Assembly (NCBI GenBank): GCA_964353875.1
Contig: CAYGXU010000020.1
Coordinates: 1 to 36,844 of the forward strand
Direction: 5' to 3'
Length of the DNA stretch: 36,844 nt
Origin: MGNI01 sp964353875
Lineage (GTDB): Bacteria; Chloroflexota; Anaerolineae; Anaerolineales; E44-bin32
In this document: positions 8,740 to 16,775 of the stretch, one piece after another
How positions within the stretch are numbered: the first letter of the stretch is position 1
How the letters are laid out: each line of letters starts with the position of its first letter
Notes under the pieces: model-generated
Told to the model about the DNA's origin: nothing
Database searches by the model: none
Seen by the model: only the letters and a program-made list of their open reading frames with translations
Program-made: the position numbers and the translations under genes

Positions 8740-9129
8740 TTACCCCCGTTCTTCTACGTATTTCTGATAAGCTTCAACATCCATTAAATCACCCAATTCA
8801 TTCGGATCCTGGATTTCGAATTTAGCCATCCAAGCGGCGCCGTAGGGGTCGGAATTGACGAGCTCCGGAGAATCGGCCAGGTCCTCGTTGATTACTGTGA
8901 TTTTGCCCGTGGCGGGGAGATTAATATCCGCTGCGGCCTTCACCGATTCGACCACCGCAAACGCTTCGCCCATCTTGACCGTATCACCAATGGCTGCTGT
9001 GATTTCAACATAGACTACATCTGACAGTTGATCCTGAGCATAATCCGTAATACCCACGGTGCCGATATTGCCCTCGACTCGGATCCACTCGTCGCTTTCT
9101 GTGTACTTTAAATCTTTTGGAAATTTCAT
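8740..9129 (-). CDS. gcvH: Glycine cleavage system H protein
   Basis: 129-residue lipoyl carrier that shuttles the aminomethyl group between the P, T and L proteins. The lipoylated lysine is in VVESVKAAADINLP; other family signatures are EWIRVEGNIGTVGITDYAQ, LSDVVYVE and NSDPYGAAWMAKFE. The start is the ATG at 9127-9129, after GGAGGCACTG, and gives the normal protein length. The frame stays open upstream to about 9423, but that part is the riboswitch and its terminator, so the longer reading is not a protein. gcvT and the lipoamide dehydrogenase gene are not next to it. Confidence 0.97.
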   Translation of the reverse strand: MKFPKDLKYTESDEWIRVEGNIGTVGITDYAQDQLSDVVYVEITAAIGDTVKMGEAFAVVESVKAAADINLPATGKITVINEDLADSPELVNSDPYGAAWMAKFEIQDPNELGDLMDVEAYQKYVEERG

Positions 9130-9170
9130 CAGTGCCTCCTTTATCGTAGTAGTTATTGATTGTAGACCGA

Positions 9171-9199
9171 AATTAAAACCGCACGCATATTCGCGTGCG
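9171..9199 (-). terminator. Riboswitch expression-platform terminator before gcvH
   Basis: On the minus strand CGCACGC (9199-9193), loop GAATAT and GCGTGCG (9186-9180) are followed by GTTTTAATT, an intrinsic terminator 42 bp before the gcvH start. Its 3' arm can alternatively pair as GTGCGG (9184-9179) with CCGCAC (9280-9275) at the base of the second aptamer, giving a plausible antiterminator. Confidence 0.8.
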
Positions 9200-9395
9200 A
9201 CCTCTGTCTCTAACCTGAGAGATTCGCCGTTTTCTCTACGGCTTGCCCCTTCGGTGCCACTTGGCTCTCCAGAGGTGCGGCTAGAAAGGGTCCTTTGACC
9301 TGAGAGTTTCACCTCGTGCATAAATCGCTTCACGAGGCTTGCCCCTTCGGCGCCCAATTTCACCGGGACTCTCCCCTCTCTGAGCTGCGCTGTTA
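9200..9395 (-). promoter_or_regulatory. Tandem glycine riboswitch
   Basis: Two successive copies of the glycine-aptamer core occur on the minus strand: GGAGAG, then CCGAAGGGGCAAGCC (near 9335-9350 in the first copy and 9235-9253 in the second), then a variable stem and CTCTCAGG (near 9300 and 9215). The second aptamer's P1 stem is visible as ACCTCT (9276-9271) with AGAGGT (9205-9200). The terminator begins directly at the 3' edge of P1. The family usually switches glycine-cleavage genes on when glycine is high; with a terminator here, glycine binding most likely favours read-through into gcvH-gcvPA-gcvPB. Confidence 0.93.
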
Positions 9396-9401
9396 TCTGA
9401 C

Positions 9402-9430
9402 ATTCTAAAAAAGCACCCTGCAAATGTCAA
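9402..9430 (-). promoter_or_regulatory. Consensus sigma-70 promoter of the gcv operon
   Basis: Minus-strand TTGACA (9425-9430), 17-bp spacer, TAGAAT (9402-9407). The predicted start near 9395 sits right at the 5' edge of the riboswitch, so promoter, sensor and genes are in logical order. Confidence 0.85.
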
Positions 9431-9660
9431 GTTGAGGTCATTACAAGAGTTCAATGACGATCATCTACAATTCGATGGGTGTATATAGACCGATGGCGCC
9501 TCTATTGTATCCTAATCCATCTCCCTAGGACTTAACCCAGCTGAATCATCTTGAAGAACAAAATTCTCGCCTCGGATGTAAGCTATTTGTAAGGATCACA
9601 TTCGATGACAAGAAATACAATCAAATTGCCAGTCTCTATACCAATCTGGGGATAGTGCGC

Positions 9661-10161
9661 ATGATTCTGACCAGTGAGGAAGAACGTCTTTGGTTTGCGC
9701 GAAATCTAGCATGTGGCTTGATTTCCTATCTGGGCATGACTCACCCCCCCGTTTGGGTCGAGAATCTGCTGAAATATCCCCCCATGCCCTTTGAACGTGT
9801 GTCTTCTACCTGTAATATCCAAATAGATCTCTTGCGGGAGATACAGGAAAGGCTGATTTACGTCGGTAGTCGGATTATCTCCCCTACAGACTTACCCGAA
9901 GATGAACGCCGTTATGCCTTGGCTCGCGAAGTCATCATTGCGGTCGGGGGAAGCAAATATGGTCACTCTATTGGTTTGCCCCAATTGATAGTTCCATATT
10001 TGGCTGAATTACAGGACTACTTCGCGCGGGTACTCCTCGCGCCCGATGCTTTCATTCTCAAATACCGCAACCAGGGTGGAATTTTGCGCAATTTCGCCCA
10101 GACTTTCCTTATCCCTCCCCGTATCGCCATGCTCCGTTGGGAAGAGGCGCATTCCTATTAA
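9661..10161 (+). CDS. ImmA/IrrE-like protein with a degenerate metallopeptidase motif
   Basis: A 166-residue protein from the ATG (a GTG two codons earlier is also possible). Its layout resembles ImmA/IrrE (M78) peptidase domains: an N-terminal helical part with ARNLACGLISYLG and a PVWVENLLKYPP segment, then ERRYALAREVIIAVG where active members have RRFTLAHELGH, then LQDYFARVLLAP matching the ExxANxFAxxLLMP helix. The first His of HExxH is Arg and the second is missing, although the Glu remains, so zinc proteolysis is unlikely. ImmA/IrrE proteins usually regulate by cleaving or contacting a repressor; a non-catalytic binding role is possible here. No repressor gene is adjacent. It stands alone and ends in a strong terminator. 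The family assignment is by pattern only. Confidence 0.6.
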   Translation: MILTSEEERLWFARNLACGLISYLGMTHPPVWVENLLKYPPMPFERVSSTCNIQIDLLREIQERLIYVGSRIISPTDLPEDERRYALAREVIIAVGGSKYGHSIGLPQLIVPYLAELQDYFARVLLAPDAFILKYRNQGGILRNFAQTFLIPPRIAMLRWEEAHSY

Positions 10162-10198
10162 ACTGGAAGATCCCAACCTTCGAGGGCATGCCGCGATG

Positions 10199-10220
10199 AG
10201 CAACTGATGCAGTTGCTTTT
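10199..10220 (+). terminator. Rho-independent terminator of the ImmA-like gene
   Basis: AGCAACTG (10199-10206), loop ATG and CAGTTGCT (10210-10217) form an 8-bp stem running into TTTTCTC, 38 bp after the stop codon. Confidence 0.8.
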
Positions 10221-10285
10221 CTCGAATAAATCCCCATGCTTTTATGAAACGTAAATCAGAGAGTACTCCAATGCAATGTTTGGCA

Positions 10286-11668
10286 TCACTTCCCTAATGG
10301 CTCAAAACGCGCACTGAAATGACGTAGAATCTCAGGAGCATATGTTAATCGGTAACCAGGGATCGCATTACGATGTTGCAGAATTTTAACCATCACCTTG
10401 ATCACAAAATCAAGATGTGCCTGGGTGTACACCCTGCGCGGGATGGCAAGCCGAACCAACTCCAAAGGGGGGTGGATCATCTCCCCAGTCTTCGCATCAG
10501 GGCGAGCAAACGCAACCGATCCCAATTCCACTGCCCGGATCCCTCCTTCGAGGTACAACTCAATCACCAGCGATTGGCCCGGAAAAGCCTCTCGAGGGAT
10601 ATGGGGGAGCATGCCGCCCGCATCCACGTAAATCGCATGCCCCCCAGGGGGTTGCACGATCGGAACCCCGATGTCAAGCAGTCGCTCGCCTAAATAGCCT
10701 GTTTGGCCGATGCGATAAGCCAGATAACTCTCATCCAGACCTTCCCACAACCCTACAGCAATCGCATCCAGATCTCTACCTGCCAAACCCCCATAGGTAG
10801 GAAAACCCTCACGCAGGACGAGTTCACTCTTTGCCCGTTGGAAGAGCGCTTCGTCATTCATCGCCAAGAAACCTCCGATATTCACAATGGCATCTTTTTT
10901 GGCACTCATGGTGGCGCCTTCAGCCAAGGAGAACATTTCCTGGGCGATCTCCAACAATGACTTCTCAGCATAGTCCGGTTCGCGCAATTTGATAAAATAA
11001 GCATTTTCAGCATAGCGACATGCGTCAATAAAGAAGGGGATCTCATGACGACGATAAATGGCGCTCACTTCTCTAAGGTTTTGCATAGAGACCGGTTGAC
11101 CGCCGACCGCATTATTGGTGATGGTGATCATTCCGAAGGGGATGTTCTCGCGCCCAACTTCCGCAATGAACGCTTCCAGGCCATCTACATCCGTATTCCC
11201 CTTGAAAGGATGCCGACTGCTCGGATCGGCTGCCTCAGGCACCATTAGATTGATTGGATTCCCACCACGGGCGAGGATGTTCGCTTGTGTCGTATCGAAA
11301 TGTGTATTGGAGGGGATACAATTCCCTGACTGTACCAGAAGCGCACAGAGGATGTTCTCCGCTGCACGCCCTTGGTGAGCAGGGACGAAATATTGAAAGC
11401 CGAAGATGCGTTCAATCGCCTCTTTCAATCGAAAATAGGAACGAGCACCCGCATAAGCCTCATCGCCTTGCATGATGGCAGCCCATTGATGGTCGCTCAT
11501 GGCTCCGGTGCCCGAGTCTGTCAATAGATCAATGTAGACTTGCTCCGAGCGCAAGTTGAAGATGTTGTAGCCTGCCTCCTTAATCGCTGTTTCTCGCTCT
11601 TGCCTGGAAATTAATCGAATAGGCTCCACAGCCTTGATACGAAAGGGTTCGGGCGGGTAAGAGTTCAT
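10286..11668 (-). CDS. tnaA: Tryptophanase (tryptophan indole-lyase)
   Basis: 460-residue PLP enzyme of the beta-eliminating lyase family, full length (PPEPFRIKAVEPIR to RHFSARFEPL). It splits tryptophan into indole, pyruvate and ammonia. The PLP lysine is in MSAKKDA (K257/K258). Two positions separate it from tyrosine phenol-lyase: HFDTTQ has Asp125 where the phenol-lyase has Thr, and RAVELGS has no Arg where the phenol-lyase has its phenol-binding Arg (SMERG). Both match tryptophanase. A strong AAGGAGG precedes the ATG with a 5-nt gap. There is no tnaC-like leader or tryptophan permease next to it, unlike the enterobacterial operon. It is divergent from the MBL hydrolase gene. Confidence 0.93.
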   Translation of the reverse strand: MNSYPPEPFRIKAVEPIRLISRQERETAIKEAGYNIFNLRSEQVYIDLLTDSGTGAMSDHQWAAIMQGDEAYAGARSYFRLKEAIERIFGFQYFVPAHQGRAAENILCALLVQSGNCIPSNTHFDTTQANILARGGNPINLMVPEAADPSSRHPFKGNTDVDGLEAFIAEVGRENIPFGMITITNNAVGGQPVSMQNLREVSAIYRRHEIPFFIDACRYAENAYFIKLREPDYAEKSLLEIAQEMFSLAEGATMSAKKDAIVNIGGFLAMNDEALFQRAKSELVLREGFPTYGGLAGRDLDAIAVGLWEGLDESYLAYRIGQTGYLGERLLDIGVPIVQPPGGHAIYVDAGGMLPHIPREAFPGQSLVIELYLEGGIRAVELGSVAFARPDAKTGEMIHPPLELVRLAIPRRVYTQAHLDFVIKVMVKILQHRNAIPGYRLTYAPEILRHFSARFEPLGK

Positions 11669-11772
11669 TCGATCCTCCTTAGAAAGGCTACTGTCAGTTT
11701 AACATAAGTCTCTGATACACTGTAGTTCTGCACCTAACCAGACATACATGCGCTTTGTCATAAGGAGAAACT

Positions 11773-12456
11773 GTGAATAGCGATAAATCCAAACTTCAAA
11801 TCGTCACCCATGTGCTTGGACCAGCAATGACCAATTCATACCTGGTGGGAGACCCCAGTAGTGGCATAGCAGTGGCAATCGATCCTGCATGGAATGGGGA
11901 GATCATCGCCAGAGAAGCCGTACAACGAGGATGGCAGATTACTGCGATTTGGCTCACACATGCACATTTTGATCATTTTGGGGGCGTTGCTGAAATCGTC
12001 AGACTCAGTTCGCGCGAGATCGACATCGCCCTTCATCCCGATGATTTGCCCCTTTGGAAAGCGCATGGTGGGGCTTCACTCTTTGGTTTCCCCGCCTTTG
12101 ATCCGGGTCCCGAGCCGAATCAAGCGCTGGAACATGAGATGAAGCTGAATCTTGGTGAATTCACTTTTGAAGTGCGTCACACCCCCGGCCATTCTCCAGG
12201 TCATGTGATCTACATTGCTGAGCAACAGAATATGGTCTTTTGTGGAGATCTCATTTTCATGCAGGGTGTTGGACGGACGGATTTGCCCGGCGGCGATTGG
12301 AAAACATTGCTGCGAAGCATCCAAGAGAGTATCCTCAGCCTGCCGGACGATTATCGCCTGATGTCCGGACATGGCCCGGAAACCACTGTAGGCCAGGAGA
12401 AAAGGACGAATCCCTTCCTATCCTCAGGATTCACAGGACCTTATGGAGATCCCTGA
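11773..12456 (+). CDS. MBL-fold metallo-hydrolase (glyoxalase II-like)
   Basis: 227-residue metallo-beta-lactamase-fold protein. The metal-binding signature THAHFDH gives H63, H65, D67 and H68; further ligands are His in HTPGHSPGHV and Asp in FCGDLIFMQGVGRTD, and a last His in SGHGPET. The order and length fit the short YcbL/glyoxalase II-like hydrolases that act on thioesters such as S-lactoylglutathione, but the substrate is not determined. The start is GTG, with AAGGAG 6 nt upstream. Its last 16 bp overlap the 3' end of the opposing lipoprotein gene, and no terminator was found between them. Confidence 0.88.
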   Translation: MNSDKSKLQIVTHVLGPAMTNSYLVGDPSSGIAVAIDPAWNGEIIAREAVQRGWQITAIWLTHAHFDHFGGVAEIVRLSSREIDIALHPDDLPLWKAHGGASLFGFPAFDPGPEPNQALEHEMKLNLGEFTFEVRHTPGHSPGHVIYIAEQQNMVFCGDLIFMQGVGRTDLPGGDWKTLLRSIQESILSLPDDYRLMSGHGPETTVGQEKRTNPFLSSGFTGPYGDP

Positions 12457-13226
12457 TCGACCTCTGCGGGCAGATAAGTACTTTGCAGCCAAAGCAAGAA
12501 CGTATACAACGACCCTCCAGGAGCTTTAGGAGCGGTTGCCACGATATCCACCCATAATGGATACTCTTCTGGTTTATCCATGGAAGAAGATGGATATCGA
12601 CCTTCCAGGCGAACAATATTCGTCCCCTCAATCGTTTGGTCAAAAAATAGGAAACCAATCCCTCCCGGATATTGACTGACGCGCTCAAGCATCATCTCAG
12701 GAGTTGCCACGAGGGATGCGAAAGGAGAGAAAGATTGCCCATTCATGACGAGGCTCATGAAATGCTCTCGAACGGCATCGCCAGGCATCGGGATCACCGG
12801 CTTGACTTCGCCCAAACTCAGATCGAAAGAATCCCAGGTCTGGATCCGTCCGGAAAACAAGCCTGATAATTCTTCCAGTGTAAAAGAAGATCGTGAATTC
12901 TGCGGATGAAGAATGACAGCAATCGCCTTCCGTCCAAGAGGGGTAGCAAACCAGTCGAGCGGAGGCTGCTGCGCGATGATCGCCAATTCGACCTGTCCGC
13001 TCTCGACAGAAGAGAGCAGACTTGTGGAGGGAAGAACTTCGAGAAAGAGGTCTCCCTGATAGAGCGCATCGTTCGCATACGCGTTCATCCATGAGACGAC
13101 CGCAGGCTGCAAACTCGATGAGGCGGCTAATCGATAGATAGAATATTGTGTGGGAGTGGGTTCGACCGTTTCAGCACAGGCTGATATCATCAGCCCGAGC
13201 GCCAAAAGCATGCAAAATTTACCCAT
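12441..13226 (-). CDS. Orphan PstS-like substrate-binding lipoprotein
   Basis: About 261 residues. A signal peptide (KFCMLLALGLMISAC) ends in a lipobox-like ISAC, so the protein should be a lipoprotein outside the membrane. The body resembles the PBP-like (PstS/ModA) domain: YRLAASSSLQPAVVSWMNAY, a self-reference to VELAIIAQQP, and TLEELSGLFSGRIQTWDSF, the last being typical of PstS-type phosphate binders. The ligand cannot be read from the sequence. No ABC permease or ATPase is nearby. The chosen ATG overlaps the uppP stop by 8 bp and has GGAG 6 nt upstream; an ATG four codons earlier is less well placed. It is the last gene of a tgt-uppP-lipoprotein unit. Confidence 0.78.
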   Translation of the reverse strand: MGKFCMLLALGLMISACAETVEPTPTQYSIYRLAASSSLQPAVVSWMNAYANDALYQGDLFLEVLPSTSLLSSVESGQVELAIIAQQPPLDWFATPLGRKAIAVILHPQNSRSSFTLEELSGLFSGRIQTWDSFDLSLGEVKPVIPMPGDAVREHFMSLVMNGQSFSPFASLVATPEMMLERVSQYPGGIGFLFFDQTIEGTNIVRLEGRYPSSSMDKPEEYPLWVDIVATAPKAPGGSLYTFLLWLQSTYLPAEVDQGSP

Positions 13227-14040
13227 ACAGGACTCCATAAACGATCCCCGCCAATCCGATGATTGCGCAATAAGCCGCGAAGAGGGTTAACGACCTTTGG
13301 GTGAGATATTGCAGGAACCATCGTATCGCAAAATAGCCGACCACGGCAGCCGTCAGAAAACCGCTAAGTAGAGGCAACAATTGCGACAGATTTTCTATAG
13401 ATTCAATTAAATCAACGAGTGTAATTAAACCCGCTCCTATCATAATGGGGATCGCCATAAGAAATGAAAATCGAGCAGCATCTCTACGTTTAAGATTCCG
13501 GATCAATCCAGCAGCGATTGTGGAACCGGATCGAGAGATTCCCGGAAAAAGCGCTAGAACCTGAAAGAAACCAATCCAGAGGGAATCACCTATTCCGGCT
13601 TCATTCAGGGATCGAGAGCGTTTGCCAATTAACTCACTTGCGAAAAGCACAATCGCATTGAAGAGAAGAAAAGCGCATACAGCAACCGGACTGCTAATGG
13701 CTTTCTCCACAAGCGATTTGAGCAAGAATCCCGCAAACGCAGCTGGAAGGCTAGCGATCAGTATTAGCCATGCCAAACGGGAATCCGGCTCATCGAAACG
13801 CCTGTGTTTGAGGCTTTGAATCGCAGCTCGCGGGAGAGAGACCACATCCTTCCAGAAATAGGCGATGACGGCGACTAGTGTCCCCCATTGAACCAAGACA
13901 TCAAAAATAAAGGTAGGTTGAGGGTCAAATTGCCAGCCTAAGAACCAAGGTACGAGCACGAGATGCGCGGTTGACGAAATCGGCAAGAACTCGGTCAATC
14001 CTTGGACTATTCCGAGAACAATGGCCTGCAAGATGGTCAT
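13219..14040 (-). CDS. uppP: Undecaprenyl-diphosphatase (BacA type)
   Basis: 273-residue integral membrane enzyme that removes one phosphate from undecaprenyl diphosphate, recycling the lipid carrier for peptidoglycan and other wall polymers; family members can confer bacitracin resistance. Signatures are GIVQGLTEFLPISSTAHL at residues 11-28 (catalytic Glu and Ser region) and PGISRSGSTIAAGL (PGxSRSG, catalytic Arg). Hydrophobic segments are compatible with about eight helices. The ATG directly follows the tgt stop (TAAATG), which suggests coupling, and the end overlaps the lipoprotein gene. Confidence 0.95.
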   Translation of the reverse strand: MTILQAIVLGIVQGLTEFLPISSTAHLVLVPWFLGWQFDPQPTFIFDVLVQWGTLVAVIAYFWKDVVSLPRAAIQSLKHRRFDEPDSRLAWLILIASLPAAFAGFLLKSLVEKAISSPVAVCAFLLFNAIVLFASELIGKRSRSLNEAGIGDSLWIGFFQVLALFPGISRSGSTIAAGLIRNLKRRDAARFSFLMAIPIMIGAGLITLVDLIESIENLSQLLPLLSGFLTAAVVGYFAIRWFLQYLTQRSLTLFAAYCAIIGLAGIVYGVLYG

Positions 14041-15174
14041 TTAGGTCCCTTCAGGTCGGTGTTTTTGATATTGTGCGCGGAAGTCGTGCGCGAACGCTTC
14101 CAACTTACCCTGGAATATTGCTTTACGGAGGTCTTCAACCAGCATCATCAGGGTTTGCAGATTATGAATCGAGAGCAGCGTTGCGGATAGTATCTCTCCC
14201 GCCATGATCAAATGTCGCAGGTAAGCACGGCTAAAAGTTCGACAGGTATAACACGAGCAGCTTTCATCGATTGGTCGGTGATCCTCTGTAAATGCTGCAT
14301 TGCGCAGATTGACGCGTCCATTTCTTGTTAATGCAGCATGATTGCGCGCCATGCGAGTAGGCAGCACGCAGTCAAAAAGGTCGATGCCGCGCATGACCGC
14401 CTCTACAATATCCTCCGGGGAGCCCACTCCCATCAGGTAGCGCAACCTGTCATCTGGCAGTATAGGGCAGACCATATCAAGCACCCCAAGCATCTCTTCT
14501 TTACTTTCGCCTACCGATAGCCCTCCTATGGCGATGCCAGGCAAATCCAAAGAGGCGATGAATTCTGCTGATTTCGCACGCAAATCAGGGAATACCCCGC
14601 CCTGGATGATTCCGAAGAGAGCCTGATCTTCTCGCCTCTTGACCTTCAAACACCGCTCCGCCCATCGATGTGTACGTTCTAAGGCTTCCTCGTTGTAGCT
14701 CCGATCATAAGGGGGAGCACATTCATCGAGGGTCATGATAATGTCGGCTCCGAGTTTTTCTTGAATGGCGATTATATTCTCCGGAGTGAATTGATGTTGC
14801 GAACCATCGAGATGGGAATGGAATGTGACACCCTCAGAGTTGACTTGGCGACGATCGGCAAGAGAGAAGACCTGAAACCCTCCCGAGTCGGTTAGCAGCG
14901 GCCCGGGCCATGCCATAAAATTATGAAGCCCGCCCATGCGGTCGATGATCTCCTCTCCAGGGCGAAGATTGAGATGGTAAGTATTGGCAAGCAGAAGCGT
15001 TGCCCCAAGCTCTTGTAGTTGCTGTGGCGTTAGCGCTTTAATAGTTGCTTGAGTGCCAACCGGGGCGAAGAGTGGAGTACGCAGAACGCCGTGGGAGGTG
15101 AGGAACTCCCCCGCTCGACCCATACCGTCTCGCGCATGCAGTCGGAACTCAAAAAGTTTCAACTTGCCGTCCAT
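14041..15174 (-). CDS. tgt: tRNA-guanine transglycosylase
   Basis: 377 residues, the normal bacterial length. It exchanges guanine-34 of Asp, Asn, His and Tyr tRNAs for preQ1 in queuosine synthesis. Visible signatures are ANTYHLNLRPG, LLTDSGGFQVFSL (nucleophile-side Asp region), GVTFHSHLDGS, FGIIQGGVFPDLR, GGLSVGESKEEM and FDCVLPTRMARNHAALT. The zinc site is CSCYTCRTFSRAYLRH (three Cys and a His). The start is ATG with only a weak GGGA upstream. queG, the last enzyme of the pathway, lies elsewhere in the window, which suggests that the organism makes queuosine itself. Confidence 0.96.
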   Translation of the reverse strand: MDGKLKLFEFRLHARDGMGRAGEFLTSHGVLRTPLFAPVGTQATIKALTPQQLQELGATLLLANTYHLNLRPGEEIIDRMGGLHNFMAWPGPLLTDSGGFQVFSLADRRQVNSEGVTFHSHLDGSQHQFTPENIIAIQEKLGADIIMTLDECAPPYDRSYNEEALERTHRWAERCLKVKRREDQALFGIIQGGVFPDLRAKSAEFIASLDLPGIAIGGLSVGESKEEMLGVLDMVCPILPDDRLRYLMGVGSPEDIVEAVMRGIDLFDCVLPTRMARNHAALTRNGRVNLRNAAFTEDHRPIDESCSCYTCRTFSRAYLRHLIMAGEILSATLLSIHNLQTLMMLVEDLRKAIFQGKLEAFAHDFRAQYQKHRPEGT

Positions 15175-15265
15175 CTACGTCCCGAGCACTCCTGCGGTGT
15201 TCTTATCAGAAGAAAATCATCCATCCTTGTACTGAGAAGCAGAACAAATCTCACTGGAAAGTAAG

Positions 15266-15284
15266 AGGGGAATCCAATTCCCCT
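15266..15284. promoter_or_regulatory. Perfect inverted repeat between tgt and alr
   Basis: AGGGGAAT (15266-15273), CCA, ATTCCCCT (15277-15284) in the divergent spacer. It could be an operator for either side or a short hairpin; no T-run follows on either strand. Function unknown. Confidence 0.35.
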
Positions 15285-15448
15285 TCAGATTCACATGCTG
15301 ACCATCATACCACGGGACAGAAATAAGATAGGGGGAGTTCCAACCGGAATGATGTTCTCGACTTGCGATGAGAAGTGTGGTCGATCGTCATGTTTTGGAT
15401 AACCTCGCTGAAATGATATCTCGGGCAGATTCCCGAAAAATAATTCCA

Positions 15449-15477
15449 TTGATCTTTCCATCCAGTCCGCTTATACT
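15449..15477 (+). promoter_or_regulatory. Promoter giving a probably leaderless alr message
   Basis: TTGATC (15449-15454), 17-bp spacer and TATACT (15472-15477). The -10 box ends 7 nt before the alr ATG, so transcription should start at or next to the A of the start codon. There is no ribosome-binding sequence in between. Confidence 0.6.
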
Positions 15478-15484
15478 CGAACCC

Positions 15485-16600
15485 ATGCTCTCCCATCTTG
15501 CATACTCCAATTGGTTGGAGGTCGATCGGGGGGCGATCGCCAACAATTTCCATAAGCTTCAGCAAATTACTTCGACGCGGGTAATGGTAGTTGTAAAAGC
15601 CAATGCCTATGGCCATGGAATTACTGAAGTCTCTAAAGTAGTGGCCAATGCCGGAGGCTCCTATTGCGGTGTGGCGCGCATCGATGAGGCGCTTGAACTT
15701 CGCCGGGCAGGGATTCATACTCCCATTCTAATCCTCGGCTATACTCCAAGCGAATGCTTTCCGCAGGCAATCGAAAACCAGATTACCCTCACGCTCTTTC
15801 AGTCAGAGCAAGTGGAGGTGCTTTCCCATGCAGCCTCCTCAATCGGCCATAAAACCTTAGTCCATGTGAAAGTGGACACGGGGATGTCCCGATTGGGCGC
15901 TTCGCCCCAAATGGCTTATGAGCTCATCCAACGCCTTGCTGACGAACGGAGTATTTATGTCGAGGGAATTTTCAGCCATTACGCCTGTGCGGATGAGCCT
16001 AGCAAACCGATTACTGCACAACAGGAGCGGCTCTTTCTTGACCTCCTGGCTGATTTACAGTCAGTTGGTCTCCGCCCGCCCTTGGCTCATGCCGCCAACT
16101 CCGCTGCAGCCCTTACCAGGCCTTCCTCGCGATTAGACATGGTCAGGATCGGCATCGCTTTATATGGGATGCACCCCTCCTCAGAGGTACAACTTCCCAG
16201 TAGCTTCAAACCCGCATTGATATGGAAATCCCAATTATGCTCTGTTTTCGACCTTCCTGCAGGTCGCGGAATCAGCTATGGTCACGATTATGTTACTCAA
16301 GGGGAAGAAAGGATCGGGGTAATCCCGGTTGGATATGGCGATGGTTATCGTCGAATTCCTGGCAGTCAGGTGCTTATTCATGGTCGACGAGCGCCAGTTG
16401 TGGGTCGGGTATGCATGGACCAAATGATGGTCAGCCTCAATGAGATCCCCAAAGCCAAAGTTGGAGATGAGGTTGTCCTTCTCGGTACGCAGGAGGGTGA
16501 GACGATCCGAGCTGAGGATTTGGCGCAGGCGTGGACGACCATCAATTACGAAGTGACTTCTGGTATCACCGCACGTGTCCCTCGTCTTTATTACAGTTAG
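15485..16600 (+). CDS. alr: Alanine racemase
   Basis: 371-residue PLP enzyme converting L- to D-alanine for peptidoglycan. The PLP lysine is K38 in VVVKANAYGHG; the second catalytic residue is the Tyr in GISYGHDY, followed by VIPVGYGDGYRR and GRVCMDQMMV, all typical. I chose the ATG before LSHLAYSNWLEVDRGAI because homologs begin there and a promoter -10 box ends 7 nt upstream. The frame is open 117 bp further upstream, but that reading has no family similarity and would include the promoter. The gene is followed by a terminator and converges on the threonine dehydrogenase gene. Confidence 0.95.
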   Translation: MLSHLAYSNWLEVDRGAIANNFHKLQQITSTRVMVVVKANAYGHGITEVSKVVANAGGSYCGVARIDEALELRRAGIHTPILILGYTPSECFPQAIENQITLTLFQSEQVEVLSHAASSIGHKTLVHVKVDTGMSRLGASPQMAYELIQRLADERSIYVEGIFSHYACADEPSKPITAQQERLFLDLLADLQSVGLRPPLAHAANSAAALTRPSSRLDMVRIGIALYGMHPSSEVQLPSSFKPALIWKSQLCSVFDLPAGRGISYGHDYVTQGEERIGVIPVGYGDGYRRIPGSQVLIHGRRAPVVGRVCMDQMMVSLNEIPKAKVGDEVVLLGTQEGETIRAEDLAQAWTTINYEVTSGITARVPRLYYS

Positions 16601-16700
16601 AAATGATACCTCCTTATCAATGGCAATGAATCCAGCGTGTCGACATTCAATTCATTTGGCATTACGTTAAAGGGATTTAGAGAGTAATCAGGGTGTAATA

Positions 16701-16743
16701 ACCCCAAGGCCATTTAGCTATCCAATCACTTGGGGTGCTTTTT
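16701..16743 (+). terminator. Rho-independent terminator of alr
   Basis: ACCCCAAG (16701-16708) pairs with CTTGGGGT (16729-16736) over a 20-nt loop, followed by GCTTTTT. It lies between convergent genes and may serve both, though the good T-run is on the plus strand. Confidence 0.8.
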
Positions 16744-16775
16744 GAAAGCTCATTTCTAGCCGATCAAGTCTCGGG

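Noticed and set aside
9130..9423. N-terminal extension of gcvH by about 98 residues
   Set aside because: The frame is open by chance through the tandem glycine riboswitch and its terminator; the family start with a good ribosome site is at 9129.
10286..11668. Tyrosine phenol-lyase as identity for the beta-eliminating lyase
   Set aside because: Asp125 and the absence of the phenol-binding Arg match tryptophanase instead.
15368..15484. 39-residue N-terminal extension of alanine racemase
   Set aside because: It would contain the promoter, lacks family similarity, and homologs start at the ATG at 15485.
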